Source of the DNA: Amycolatopsis decaplanina DSM 44594
GTDB lineage: Bacteria; Actinomycetota; Actinomycetes; Mycobacteriales; Pseudonocardiaceae
Direction of reading: 5' to 3'
Assembly (NCBI RefSeq): GCF_000342005.1
Contig: NZ_AOHO01000055.1
Location: 241,329-305,328, forward strand
DNA: 64,000 bases
In this document: positions 40,952 to 49,800 of the stretch, piece by piece
How positions within the stretch are numbered: position 1 is the first letter of the stretch
Layout: every line of letters begins with the position of its first letter
Notes under the pieces: model-generated
Told to the model about the DNA's origin: nothing
Database searches by the model: none
Seen by the model: only the letters and a program-made list of their open reading frames with translations
Program-made: the position numbers and the translations under genes

Positions 40952-42645
40952 CAGTGGATCTCGAAAAAGAGTTCGGGGATCCGTACCTGCCCGGAAACCC
41001 GCTTGGACATCACGCCATCATCGAAGCGGACGAACGAGGCGAGGTCTTCGAAGCCGGTGAGAAACTCCTCGATTCCTTGTCCGTCAACGCCGAGTTCGTG
41101 CCACGGCGGCTGGGCGGCAGGCTGGGCACCGCGGACGAATTCATCAGGCGCTTGCGACCGGTGTTCCGGCGCGATGCCGCCCTGGGCATCGGTTACGGGG
41201 TGCCGACGCTGCTGGCGTCTCTCAACGTGTGGCTCGCGGCGGACAACGCCCGGCAGCAGGATGCCCTGGCCGTGAAGATCCTCGGCGGGAGCAAGGTATG
41301 CCTGGCCCATGGGACACCGGGAATGTATCCGGACCCGGCCGCGCTCGAGGTCACGGCTCGTGAGCGAGGCGGCCGCCACGTTCTCGACGGGCACGCCGGT
41401 CTCGTCTTCAATTCCGACCGTGCCGACAACGCCGTCGTCATCGCGCGGACGGCCTACACCGAGAACCGGCACTCGAGGTCCCTGCTGCTCGTCGACCTGA
41501 CGGCTCTTCCCAACGAGAGCCGGCGGAGATCACCCAGGGTCCGCACCCTCGGGCTGCGCGATTGTCATCTCGGCGGCCTGGAGTTCAGCATGTGCCCCGT
41601 CCCTCAGGACAGCCTCATCGGCTCGGCGAGATCTGGAGCCGATCTCGCGCGTCGCTCTTCCGAGATCGGCGGCTGCCTGACCATGGGGCTGTCGCTCGGC
41701 ATGCTCGACGCCAGTCTCTTCACCGTGATGCGTTTCGCGCTTCACCGCCGGCTGTACGGCCGGACCGTCAGCGACATTCCCCATGCCAAAGCGACCATCG
41801 CGGGCGCCTTCGCCGATCTGCTGATCGCCGATTGCCTGGTCACGACGGTGGCCAGGGCCCTGCATGTCCTGCCCGGTCATTCCAGGGCCTACGCGGCGGC
41901 CAGCCGGTATCTGGTTCCGTTGTTGCTCGAAAACGCGATGAACGAGCTTTCGGTGGTCCTCGGCGCGAGGTATTACCTTCGCGAGGGCGAACATGCGATC
42001 TTCGGCAAACATTTCCGCGATCTTCCCTCGTTGAGCTTGCTCTACCCGGACCGCACGCCCGAGATCACCATCGCGGCACACCTGCCCGCCTTCGCCCACG
42101 CGCAGCGCTATCCCTCGAGTTCGGCCGCATCGGCGTCGATCTTCACCCCGGAGATGGAACTGCCGCCGCTCGAGCACAACGAGCATCCGGCCCGGGCGCA
42201 GGGTGATCCCCTGCTCGCCTGCCTTGAGCCCTGGTTGGACGAGTTGCGCGGAGAGGCGAAGACGGCCACCGATCTCTCGACCATCGCCACCCTCCTGCTC
42301 ACCGAATTGGAACACCTCGCGACGCACGTCGGCCAGGCACACGTCTGGCAACTGGATCCGGCGAACAGTACGGACAGCGACTCGCTGGCGGAACGCTATG
42401 CGGTCTTGCTGGCCGCGACCGCGTGCCTCGGCATCTGGCGGCACAACCGGGATCGGCGTGTGCTGGCCGGCCCGGCTTGGATCCGGGTCGCTCTGCGACG
42501 GCTGCTCGGCCGTCTCATGCCCGGAACCCCGCCCAGTGCGAGAGAGCTGGACGAAGAGCTGTTCACCGAGCTGCTCACCCGCGCGGCCGAAGGGACCAGC
42601 TTCTGCCTCGACGAAGACCCGGTCCACCGGACGCTGCCTCGCTGA
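40948..42645 (+). CDS. Acyl-CoA dehydrogenase-like protein, degenerate partner subunit
   Basis: This 565-residue homologue has the same domain order (LGIGYGVPTLLASLNVWLAA; GGRHVLDGHAGLVFNSDRAD; PRVRTLGLRDCHLGGLEFSM; C-terminal helices). It has lost the LTE..GSD motif, which reads CLAHGTPGMYPDPAAL. It is encoded directly after, and overlapping, the intact dehydrogenase. Paired unequal dehydrogenases that form mixed tetramers are known among actinobacterial FadE proteins, so this is probably the non-catalytic or half-site subunit. It could also have an independent role. Confidence 0.85.
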   Translation: MTVDLEKEFGDPYLPGNPLGHHAIIEADERGEVFEAGEKLLDSLSVNAEFVPRRLGGRLGTADEFIRRLRPVFRRDAALGIGYGVPTLLASLNVWLAADNARQQDALAVKILGGSKVCLAHGTPGMYPDPAALEVTARERGGRHVLDGHAGLVFNSDRADNAVVIARTAYTENRHSRSLLLVDLTALPNESRRRSPRVRTLGLRDCHLGGLEFSMCPVPQDSLIGSARSGADLARRSSEIGGCLTMGLSLGMLDASLFTVMRFALHRRLYGRTVSDIPHAKATIAGAFADLLIADCLVTTVARALHVLPGHSRAYAAASRYLVPLLLENAMNELSVVLGARYYLREGEHAIFGKHFRDLPSLSLLYPDRTPEITIAAHLPAFAHAQRYPSSSAASASIFTPEMELPPLEHNEHPARAQGDPLLACLEPWLDELRGEAKTATDLSTIATLLLTELEHLATHVGQAHVWQLDPANSTDSDSLAERYAVLLAATACLGIWRHNRDRRVLAGPAWIRVALRRLLGRLMPGTPPSARELDEELFTELLTRAAEGTSFCLDEDPVHRTLPR

Positions 42646-42681
42646 GCGGTGATCCACCCTCCCCACGACAAGGACAAGATC

Positions 42682-42930
42682 ATGCCCACAACCGATATAG
42701 CCGCGTGGCTCATCCAGAAGGTCGCGAGCTATCTCGCGATAGAGCCGGACCGGATCGACGTCGCCCGTCCACTGGCCGAGTACGGGCTCACCTCGGTGTA
42801 CGCGCTCACCCTGTGCGGAGAAATCGAAGACCACTTCGGCGTACCGGTCGAACCGACGCTGGCATGGGACTACCCGACCGTGACGGCCATGTCCGAGTAT
42901 CTGCGCACCCAGCTGGTGGCGCCGCGATGA
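42682..42930 (+). CDS. Acyl carrier protein (fatty-acyl carrier)
   Basis: The 82-residue ACP begins MPTTDIAAWLIQKVASYLAI and carries the phosphopantetheine site in LAEYGLTSVYALTLCGEIED. The usual Asp before the Ser is Thr here (GLTS instead of GxDS). AAGGACAAGATC precedes the ATG. The stop overlaps the PKS start (ATGA). Position suggests it receives the acyl group from the FAAL, is acted on by the dehydrogenases and passes the chain to the KS. Confidence 0.92.
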   Translation: MPTTDIAAWLIQKVASYLAIEPDRIDVARPLAEYGLTSVYALTLCGEIEDHFGVPVEPTLAWDYPTVTAMSEYLRTQLVAPR

Positions 42931-45839
42931 CGTGGGGAGCCGGACCGATCAGTCCCGTGGCCGTTGTCGGCATCGATTGCCGATTCCCTGGAGCGCCGGA
43001 CAAGAACTCCTTTTGGGAGATGCTGCTCAAAGGCGATCATGGGATCACCGAGATACCCTCCGACCGATGGAACGCCGAGGCGTTCTATTCCGCCGAAGGC
43101 AAACCGGGAACCATGAACACCACGATGGCGGGCTTTCTCAACGCCCCGTCGTCCTTCGATCACGAGTTCTTCGGTATCGCACCGCACGACGCGCTCGAAA
43201 TGGACCCTCAGCAGCGCCTCCTGCTCCAGGCGAGCTGGCGTGCCATCGAGGACGCCGCCATCGACCCGGCGTCGTTGGCAGGCAGCCGGACGAGTGTCCA
43301 CGTCGGAATCATGTCCAGCGAATGGGCTGTGCTGCACATGGCGGACTACGCGGAGATCACCCCACGACGGGGTACGGGCAACGGCTATCACATGGCGGCG
43401 AACCGTATTTCCTACCACCTCGATCTGAAGGGCCCGAGTGTGGCGGTGGACACCGCCTGCTCGTCGTCCCTCGTGGCCGTACACCTCGCTATCGCCGCAT
43501 TGTCCGCGGGCGACTGCGACCTCGCGATCGCGGCGGGCGTCAACATCATCCTCACCCCCGCGCTGTCCATCTTCTACACGCAGGCGGGTCTGTCCGCACC
43601 GGACGGGGAGTGCAAACCGTTCAGCGCTCACGCCAACGGGATCGGCCGCGGCGAGGGCGTCGGCGTGGTCGTGTTGCGGCGGCTGAGCGACGCGATAGCC
43701 CACAAGCAGCCCATCTACGCGGTCATCGAAGGGTCGGCGGTCAGCCACGACGGCCGGAGCAATGGCGTGACGGCACCGAACCGATGGTCACAGCAACAGG
43801 TCATCGGTAACGCCTACGCCCGTGCCGGAGTAAGGCCCGCCGAAGTCAATTTCGTCGAAGCACACGGAACGGGCACAACCCTCGGCGACATGATCGAAGT
43901 CCAGGCTCTCGGTGCTGTGCACGCGGGCGAACGGGAACAGCCCTGCGCGCTCGGCTCGGTGAAGGGGAACATCGGGCATACAGAGGGAGCGGCCGGCATC
44001 GCCGGATTGATCAAGACCTGCCTCGCCCTGGATCGTCGCATTCTGCCGCCCAGCAGGCACAGTAACGAAGAGAACGCCGATCTGCGCTTGGACCAGCACG
44101 GGCTGTGGCTGGCCCGGCTGCCGATGCGATTGCCCGCCGAGGGCACGGTTCGCGGCGCGGTGAGCAGTTTCGGCTTGGGGGGGACCAATTCCCACCTGGT
44201 ACTGGCGACTCCCCCGCCCGCGGACCGTCGTCCGGAACGAGGTGGTGTCGGCGTGCTGACCGTCTCGGCCGGCACGGTCACGGCGCTACGGCGCAACCTC
44301 GCCTCCATCGCCGAGATGATCGATCGCGAGCCGTCGGAACGTCTGCCCCAAATCTGCCACAGCACCAACCTCGTGAAGACCTCCCTCAAGCACAGGTGGG
44401 CCTTGCCTGCTTGGAACCGCGAGAAGCTCAAAGCCGACCTTCGCGCGCAGATCGCCGATCCGCGGATACCGACCGGCAGCGGATACGCCACCCCCAAGGT
44501 GATCTTCCTGTTCACCGGTCCCGGTGCCCAATACCCCCGGATGACCCGCGCGCTGTATGACAATCTTCCCGCTTACCGCGATCGGTTCGATGAGGTCGAC
44601 TCGGCCATGCGGCCGCATTTCGGCCGGTCGATAGCCTCCCTGGTCATTGACGACATGTACCCCGACGGTGTCTCCGTTCACGACCCCGCGCTGGCCCAGC
44701 CCGCGTTGTTCGCGGTCGGGTATGCGCTCGGCGCCACCCTCCGGGACCTCGGCGTCTGGCCGGAAGCGATGCTCGGGTACGGCACCGGCGAGTACGCCGC
44801 CGCCTGCCTCGCGGGAGTTCTTCCCCTGTCTGCCGCCTGCGAGATCGTCGTGGCGCTCGCGGCGTCGACGCAGAAGCTGACGGACTACGGTGCCATGGTC
44901 GCCGTCGAAGCGACGGCCGCTCAGGTGAAACCGCACATCGATGCCGAACCGCTTGTCACGATCGCCGGGTACAACGGCCCTCGCGATCTGGTCATCTCAG
45001 GTGACACCGACGCCGTCGCCCGGGTCACCGGCGCGCTCCGTGAGGCCGGCGTGGCGACAAAGCCGGTACTCGGTACTCCCGCCATGCATTCGCCGTTGAT
45101 GCGGCCGGTGGTGGCCGAGTTCAGCAGAGCCGCCGACGCTGTCGCCGCCTATCGCCCGGTCGTCCCGATCGCGTCGACCCTGCACGGCCGTCTGATCACC
45201 GACGGGCTGGACTCCGCTTACTGGGTCGAGCAGATCACCTCCCCGGTCCGGTTCGATGCCGCGCTGAGCGCGGTGCGTGAGCTGGGCCCGACCCACCTGA
45301 TCGAGGTCGGTCCCGCACCGACGACCCTCGACCTGGTCCGGCGCGCCGATCCTGACCACGAGATGACCGTGCTCACGCCGTGCCCTGGTGAAACGGCCGC
45401 CGGCCACGAGGTCGCCGAGGTACTGGCCGCGTTGTATCGCGATGGGCTCACCCCACGCTGGCAACGGTTGTACACCAAACAACAGCAGATGCCCTGGCGT
45501 CTGCCGCCCTATGTTTTCGACGATCACGCCGCTTCACCTGTCACGGCCGTCCAGCAGGCGAGCACCGAAGGCCTTCCTGCTGCCTCGGCCACGGAATCGG
45601 TCGTCGAGCGAACGCTTGCGGCGCTGGCGGAGGTCGGTGGCTACTCGACGGACGATCTGGTGATGGACGCCCGGCTGCTCGACGACCTCGGGTACGACTC
45701 GCTCACCCTGATCAGGCTGAGTGACCGGCTCACGACGCTCCTTCGCATCGACGGACCGATGGATCTCTCCGAACTCCCCCAGCTCGAAACCGTGAAGGAC
45801 GTCGTCTCGTACGTCTCCGCACGGCACGACGCGTCCTAG
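42927..45839 (+). CDS. Type I polyketide synthase, KS-AT-ACP, with atypical AT
   Basis: The 970-residue single module has a KS (about residues 8-430; active Cys near 178 in DTACSSSL, His in EAHGTGT and GNIGHTEGAAG) and an AT-like domain (about 510-830). An ACP sits at the C-terminus (Ser near residue 924 in LDDLGYDSLTL). There is no KR, DH or ER, so it would make a beta-ketoacyl thioester from the ACP-bound fatty chain. The AT nucleophile motif GHSxGE reads GYGTGE (44775-44792), GQGxQ reads GPGAQ, and AMHSPLM is retained. The AT may be inactive, with malonyl supplied in trans. Confidence 0.93.
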   Translation: MTWGAGPISPVAVVGIDCRFPGAPDKNSFWEMLLKGDHGITEIPSDRWNAEAFYSAEGKPGTMNTTMAGFLNAPSSFDHEFFGIAPHDALEMDPQQRLLLQASWRAIEDAAIDPASLAGSRTSVHVGIMSSEWAVLHMADYAEITPRRGTGNGYHMAANRISYHLDLKGPSVAVDTACSSSLVAVHLAIAALSAGDCDLAIAAGVNIILTPALSIFYTQAGLSAPDGECKPFSAHANGIGRGEGVGVVVLRRLSDAIAHKQPIYAVIEGSAVSHDGRSNGVTAPNRWSQQQVIGNAYARAGVRPAEVNFVEAHGTGTTLGDMIEVQALGAVHAGEREQPCALGSVKGNIGHTEGAAGIAGLIKTCLALDRRILPPSRHSNEENADLRLDQHGLWLARLPMRLPAEGTVRGAVSSFGLGGTNSHLVLATPPPADRRPERGGVGVLTVSAGTVTALRRNLASIAEMIDREPSERLPQICHSTNLVKTSLKHRWALPAWNREKLKADLRAQIADPRIPTGSGYATPKVIFLFTGPGAQYPRMTRALYDNLPAYRDRFDEVDSAMRPHFGRSIASLVIDDMYPDGVSVHDPALAQPALFAVGYALGATLRDLGVWPEAMLGYGTGEYAAACLAGVLPLSAACEIVVALAASTQKLTDYGAMVAVEATAAQVKPHIDAEPLVTIAGYNGPRDLVISGDTDAVARVTGALREAGVATKPVLGTPAMHSPLMRPVVAEFSRAADAVAAYRPVVPIASTLHGRLITDGLDSAYWVEQITSPVRFDAALSAVRELGPTHLIEVGPAPTTLDLVRRADPDHEMTVLTPCPGETAAGHEVAEVLAALYRDGLTPRWQRLYTKQQQMPWRLPPYVFDDHAASPVTAVQQASTEGLPAASATESVVERTLAALAEVGGYSTDDLVMDARLLDDLGYDSLTLIRLSDRLTTLLRIDGPMDLSELPQLETVKDVVSYVSARHDAS

Positions 45840-45852
45840 AGAGGAACAATCA

Positions 45853-46878
45853 TTGCCTGCGGCACACATCGTGTCCACCGGGACGGCATTGCCCGGTGAC
45901 GCGATCGACAACGAGATCATGGCCGGGAAACTCGGCATCAGCGCCGAGTGGATCGAAATGTTCATCGGCACCAGGAAACGGCATTTCGCCATCGATCTGG
46001 AAACCGGCAAACCCACGCACACACTGGCGGATCTGGGCGCGCAAGCGGGAGCTCAGGCGCTCGCCAGGGCTGGTATCGAGCCTGAAGAGCTGGACTTCGT
46101 CATTCTGGCCACGGCCACTCCCGACACGCTGATGCCCGCGACGGTGAACCTGATCGCCAGCAGGCTCTGCGTCAACCACGTTTCCACGTACCAGCTCCAG
46201 TCCGGCTGTGCCGGCGCGGTGCAGGCACTGGATCTCGCTCGACGGCTACTCGATGACCAGCACCGCCTCGGACTGGTCATCGGTGGCGACGTCAGCGTGA
46301 AACACTTCGTCGCCGACCGGGAAATGCAAGGCGTTTCCACCGCCGAACTCGTCAACTACGTCCTGTTCGGCGACGGCGCGGGTGCCATCGTGGTCACGGC
46401 GGATGCCGTGCCAGGATCGCTCCTGCTGCGCCAGGTGCTCAACCGGTTCACCGGGCTCGGCCGCGCACCCGGCCAAGTCGTGCGCTGGTTCGGTGCGGGA
46501 GATCTGGCCCGTACGGAGTCCGAACCCGACCCGCCGTTCGAAGAGGACTACAAGGCGATCGAGGAGCGGGTACCACCGCTGGCCAAGGAAGCCCTTGACG
46601 AGGTCCTGTCGTCGACGGGCTGGGATCGCGAGTCGGCGTCCTATCTGCTGCCACCGCAGCTGTCAGGACGGATGACCAGCCGGATAGCCGCCGATCTCGC
46701 CCTGGGTCACGCGGCGGAGATCAGTTGCGTCGCGGAAACCGGCAATACCGGCAACGCCACGCCTTTCTTCCAGCTCGATCTGCTCTACGACCGCATCCGG
46801 CCCGGCGAACGTGCCGTCGCGATCGCGATCGAGTCCAGCAAATGGATCAAGGGCGCGTTCACCGTGGAGGGAATGTGA
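45853..46878 (+). CDS. KASIII (FabH)-like tetronate-forming synthase
   Basis: The 341-residue thiolase-fold enzyme starts at TTG 45853 behind GAGAGGAAC. It has the FabH active Cys in YQLQSGCAGAVQALDLA and the Asn in ETGNTGNAT. The His motif VPHQAN of FabH reads LPPQLSG, so the catalytic His is missing. In tetronate pathways the FabH-like AbyA1 type joins glyceryl-ACP with the beta-ketoacyl chain and closes the ring, chemistry that may tolerate a different active site. It lies between the PKS and the glyceryl-ACP synthase, as expected for this cassette. Confidence 0.9.
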   Translation: MPAAHIVSTGTALPGDAIDNEIMAGKLGISAEWIEMFIGTRKRHFAIDLETGKPTHTLADLGAQAGAQALARAGIEPEELDFVILATATPDTLMPATVNLIASRLCVNHVSTYQLQSGCAGAVQALDLARRLLDDQHRLGLVIGGDVSVKHFVADREMQGVSTAELVNYVLFGDGAGAIVVTADAVPGSLLLRQVLNRFTGLGRAPGQVVRWFGAGDLARTESEPDPPFEEDYKAIEERVPPLAKEALDEVLSSTGWDRESASYLLPPQLSGRMTSRIAADLALGHAAEISCVAETGNTGNATPFFQLDLLYDRIRPGERAVAIAIESSKWIKGAFTVEGM

Positions 46879-48809
46879 CAGCCACCGGCACGACCCAGTT
46901 GCTCAGCAGATGCCCGGCGCCGGGCGACGTCCGCCTCAGCCACCTGCACGCCACCGGAGAACTCGTCGACAGCTACACCGCGGTGCCGGAGCTGCTGGCG
47001 GGTTTGGACGAGGCGGCCCTGCTTCGCGCCGGGACCGTGCTGTCCCAGGTACACCCGGACGCCCTGCTTCGACGTCATCCCGGCCTTCCCGAGGCGACCG
47101 TGGCGATCACCGGCAGCTCGACCGTCCGGCCGCTCGTGTCGCCGTTGAGCGCTCAGCTGGCCCGGCATGGTTTCATTCCGCGCATTCAGGTCGGCGGTTA
47201 CGGCCAGTATGCGATCGAACTCCGGGAAACACACAACGAGCTGTTCGCGACCGAACCGGATGTCACGGTGTGCCTGCTCGACGCCGACGCGATGTTCCGG
47301 CGGCTCCGGACTCCCTGGACTCCGACGGACGTCCGGTATGCGCTGCGGCAGCTGAGCTCACTTCTCGAGGAGATTACCGACGCGTATCAGACCCGGCACA
47401 CCGGCACGCTGGTCTTCAACACCGTTCCACTGCCTTGGTACTGGGCCTCACAGCTCATCGACCATCGTTCGCGTGCGCTGCTCGGCGCCACGTGGCGAGA
47501 ATTCAACGCGCACCTGCTCAGGTTCTCCACGAACCGGCCCGGGGTGCTCACCGTGGACACCGAACCGCTGCTGGGCGAGTCCGGTGTCCTCGCCGATCCC
47601 CGGGCGAGCAGCTACGCCAACGTACACTTCTCGGACGAATTCTTTTCCGCCTATGCCAGGGAAATCGGTCATGTGGTGCGGTCGCTCACCGGGCGCGCCG
47701 GCAAATGCCTCGTGGTCGATCTCGATGGCACGCTGTGGGGTGGAAACCTCGCCGACGACGGCCCCGACGGTATCGAAGTCAGCGAAGGTTTCCGAGGCGA
47801 AGCCTTCCAGGCCTTCCAGGCGGCCGTGAAGCAGCTCAGCTCCCAAGGCGTGCTGGTCGCCGTGTGCAGCAAGAACGACGAGGACCAGGTCCTCGATGTC
47901 TTCAAGCAGAAATCGGACCTGGCACTGCGTGCGGACGACATCGTGGCGATGGCCGTCAACTGGGGGGCCAAACCGGACAACCTGGTCGAGATCGCCGACA
48001 AGCTGGGCATTGGCGTGAACAGTCTCGTGTTCGTCGACGATTCGGCGACCGAACGCGGTGTGGTCCGCGACGCCTTGCCCACGGTCCCGGTGATCGAGGT
48101 CGACGCCGAGGAACCCGCGCTGCATGTTCGCCGCCTTCTCGCCGACCGGTGGTTCATCACCGACGAGATCACCCAGGCGGATCGAACCCGCGTCGAGCGC
48201 TATCTGACCGAGCGGAAACGCGTGAAGCTCCGCGAACAGGTCGCATCGAAAGCCGAATACCTGGCCGACCTCAAGACCACGGTGGAACTGTTCCGGGCCG
48301 GTCAGGCCAACGCCGGGAGGGTCGCACAGCTGACCCAGCGCACCAACAGGTTCAACCTCACGGCGGACCGCCTGGACACCGCGGCCGTGCTCGAGCTGAT
48401 CGCGGGCCAGGACACGGAAGTGATCGCGGTCCGCTGCACCGACCGCTTCGGCGAATACGGAACGGTCGGCGCGATCTTCACGCGCCGGCGAGGCCCAGTG
48501 CTGCATATCGACAATTTCGTCCTGTCCTGCCGCGTCCTGGCGCGAGACGTCGAGACCGCCTGCCTGCGGACGGTCCTCCGCCAGGCAGCGCAGGCGGGTG
48601 CCACCAAGGTCACCGCCGCGTTCCGGCTGACCGGTATGAACGACAAGGTCAAGGACTTCTATCCGATGAACGGTTTCACCGCCGATCCCGACAGTGAAGA
48701 CGACGAAACGGTGTTCTCACACGACCTGAGCACGATTCCACCGAACCCACCTCATCTCGAACTCGTCGTGCGGCTGAACGAACGCCTCGGTGATCGGGTG
48801 GCCGAATGA
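46875..48809 (+). CDS. FkbH-type glyceryl-ACP synthase (HAD-IIIC)
   Basis: Transfers and dephosphorylates the glyceryl group of 1,3-bisphosphoglycerate onto an ACP. The 644-residue protein has an N-terminal SGNH-like domain, a central HAD-IIIC domain (KCLVVDLDGTLWGGNLADDG, VLVAVCSKNDEDQV, SLVFVDDSATERG) and a C-terminal GNAT-like domain (QLTQRTNRFNLTADR, FGEYGTVGAIF, FVLSCRVLARDVE). The start is GTG 46875, overlapping the KASIII stop. It matches the AbyA2/RkD class that supplies the three-carbon unit of tetronates. Confidence 0.95.
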   Translation: MTATGTTQLLSRCPAPGDVRLSHLHATGELVDSYTAVPELLAGLDEAALLRAGTVLSQVHPDALLRRHPGLPEATVAITGSSTVRPLVSPLSAQLARHGFIPRIQVGGYGQYAIELRETHNELFATEPDVTVCLLDADAMFRRLRTPWTPTDVRYALRQLSSLLEEITDAYQTRHTGTLVFNTVPLPWYWASQLIDHRSRALLGATWREFNAHLLRFSTNRPGVLTVDTEPLLGESGVLADPRASSYANVHFSDEFFSAYAREIGHVVRSLTGRAGKCLVVDLDGTLWGGNLADDGPDGIEVSEGFRGEAFQAFQAAVKQLSSQGVLVAVCSKNDEDQVLDVFKQKSDLALRADDIVAMAVNWGAKPDNLVEIADKLGIGVNSLVFVDDSATERGVVRDALPTVPVIEVDAEEPALHVRRLLADRWFITDEITQADRTRVERYLTERKRVKLREQVASKAEYLADLKTTVELFRAGQANAGRVAQLTQRTNRFNLTADRLDTAAVLELIAGQDTEVIAVRCTDRFGEYGTVGAIFTRRRGPVLHIDNFVLSCRVLARDVETACLRTVLRQAAQAGATKVTAAFRLTGMNDKVKDFYPMNGFTADPDSEDDETVFSHDLSTIPPNPPHLELVVRLNERLGDRVAE

Positions 48810-49033
48810 GTATCGACGAATTCTTGGAAATCGTGGCCAGGGAATGCGGTCTGTACCTCACCCAGGACGATCTGCGGACCGATTTCGACCAGCTCCCGCG
48901 GTGGGATTCGTTCCACCTGCTGAAACTGCTGTCCGCGTTCGAAGCCGCGACCGGCAGGCCCCTGTCCGCCACGCGCTTTCTCGAATCACGCAGCCTCGCC
49001 GACCTCCACGCACAGGTGGGAACCACCGAATGA
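48806..49033 (+). CDS. Glyceryl acyl carrier protein
   Basis: The 75-residue ACP has the carrier site LPRWDSFHLLKLLSAFE. It overlaps both the FkbH stop and the ATG of the acyltransferase by four bases. In tetronate cassettes (AbyA3, RkE class) this protein holds glyceryl-S-ACP for the condensing enzyme. Confidence 0.93.
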   Translation: MSIDEFLEIVARECGLYLTQDDLRTDFDQLPRWDSFHLLKLLSAFEAATGRPLSATRFLESRSLADLHAQVGTTE

Positions 49034-49800
49034 CGACGATCCGGTCGCTGCCCGCGGCGCGACGGCACACCTGGCACTTCCTCCGATTCGCCCGCGCCGC
49101 CAGCCCCGTCTACCTCGACACCGAAGTGGACGCCACGAAGCTGCTGGCGCACAAGCAGGCGGCGAACCGGCAGTACTCCGTGGTGAGCTACGTGATGCGC
49201 GGCGTCAGCCGTGCCGTCGCCGAGTACCCCGAGGCCAACGCCGCCTGCGCGGGCGGTCTCCGTCCCCGCATCGTGAACCACGGTTCCGTTGATGTGAAGC
49301 TGGCCCTCGACAAGGAGATCGCCGGCCAGCGGGCGGTGCTTTCGGTGGTGGTTCCCGACATCGATCTCATGAGCCTCGATGCGATCCAGGACACCGTGGA
49401 CCGCCTGCGGGACACGCCCAGTGAAGAGATTCCCGAACTTCGCGGCGCTCGCGCCCTGCAGCGGCTTCCGGTCCCCATCGGACGTGTCGCCTTCGGCTGG
49501 GCCAACCGGCCGCGAAGCCGCCACCGGCGGATGGGAACCGTCGCGGTCACGTCCTTGGGCCACCGGCCGGTGGCCCGGTTCTTCTCCTCGGGTGGCACCA
49601 CACTGACCTTCGGACTGGGCAAGATCACCGACCGGCCCGCCGTGCGCGACAGGGAAATGTGCATCATGCCGATCCTCCCGGTCTCGCTCACCTTCGACCA
49701 CCGCGTCATCGACGGCGCCGCGGCGGCCGACGTCCTCGGCAACCTCAAGGACCGGCTGGAAACCCTCACCAGCCCGAACGCCGGCGGGCCGGTTCCCTGA
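49030..49800 (+). CDS. 2-oxoacid dehydrogenase E2-type acyltransferase (tetronate acetyltransferase class)
   Basis: The 256-residue protein is the isolated catalytic domain of dihydrolipoamide acyltransferases, with no lipoyl domain. The catalytic motif is SLTFDHRVIDGAAAADVL, with RMGTVAVTSLG before it. In the agglomerin and abyssomicin pathways the Agg4/AbyA4 class uses this fold to acetylate the primary hydroxyl of the tetronate, preparing it for elimination. It is coupled to the eliminase-like gene that follows (TGATG), which strongly supports the assignment. Confidence 0.92.
   Translation: MTTIRSLPAARRHTWHFLRFARAASPVYLDTEVDATKLLAHKQAANRQYSVVSYVMRGVSRAVAEYPEANAACAGGLRPRIVNHGSVDVKLALDKEIAGQRAVLSVVVPDIDLMSLDAIQDTVDRLRDTPSEEIPELRGARALQRLPVPIGRVAFGWANRPRSRHRRMGTVAVTSLGHRPVARFFSSGGTTLTFGLGKITDRPAVRDREMCIMPILPVSLTFDHRVIDGAAAADVLGNLKDRLETLTSPNAGGPVP

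Noticed and set aside
41530..42834. 434-residue minus-strand open frame
   Set aside because: Antisense to the second dehydrogenase and the ACP; no domain and no ribosome site.
47448..48506. 352-residue minus-strand open frame
   Set aside because: Antisense to the FkbH gene, whose motifs are unambiguous.
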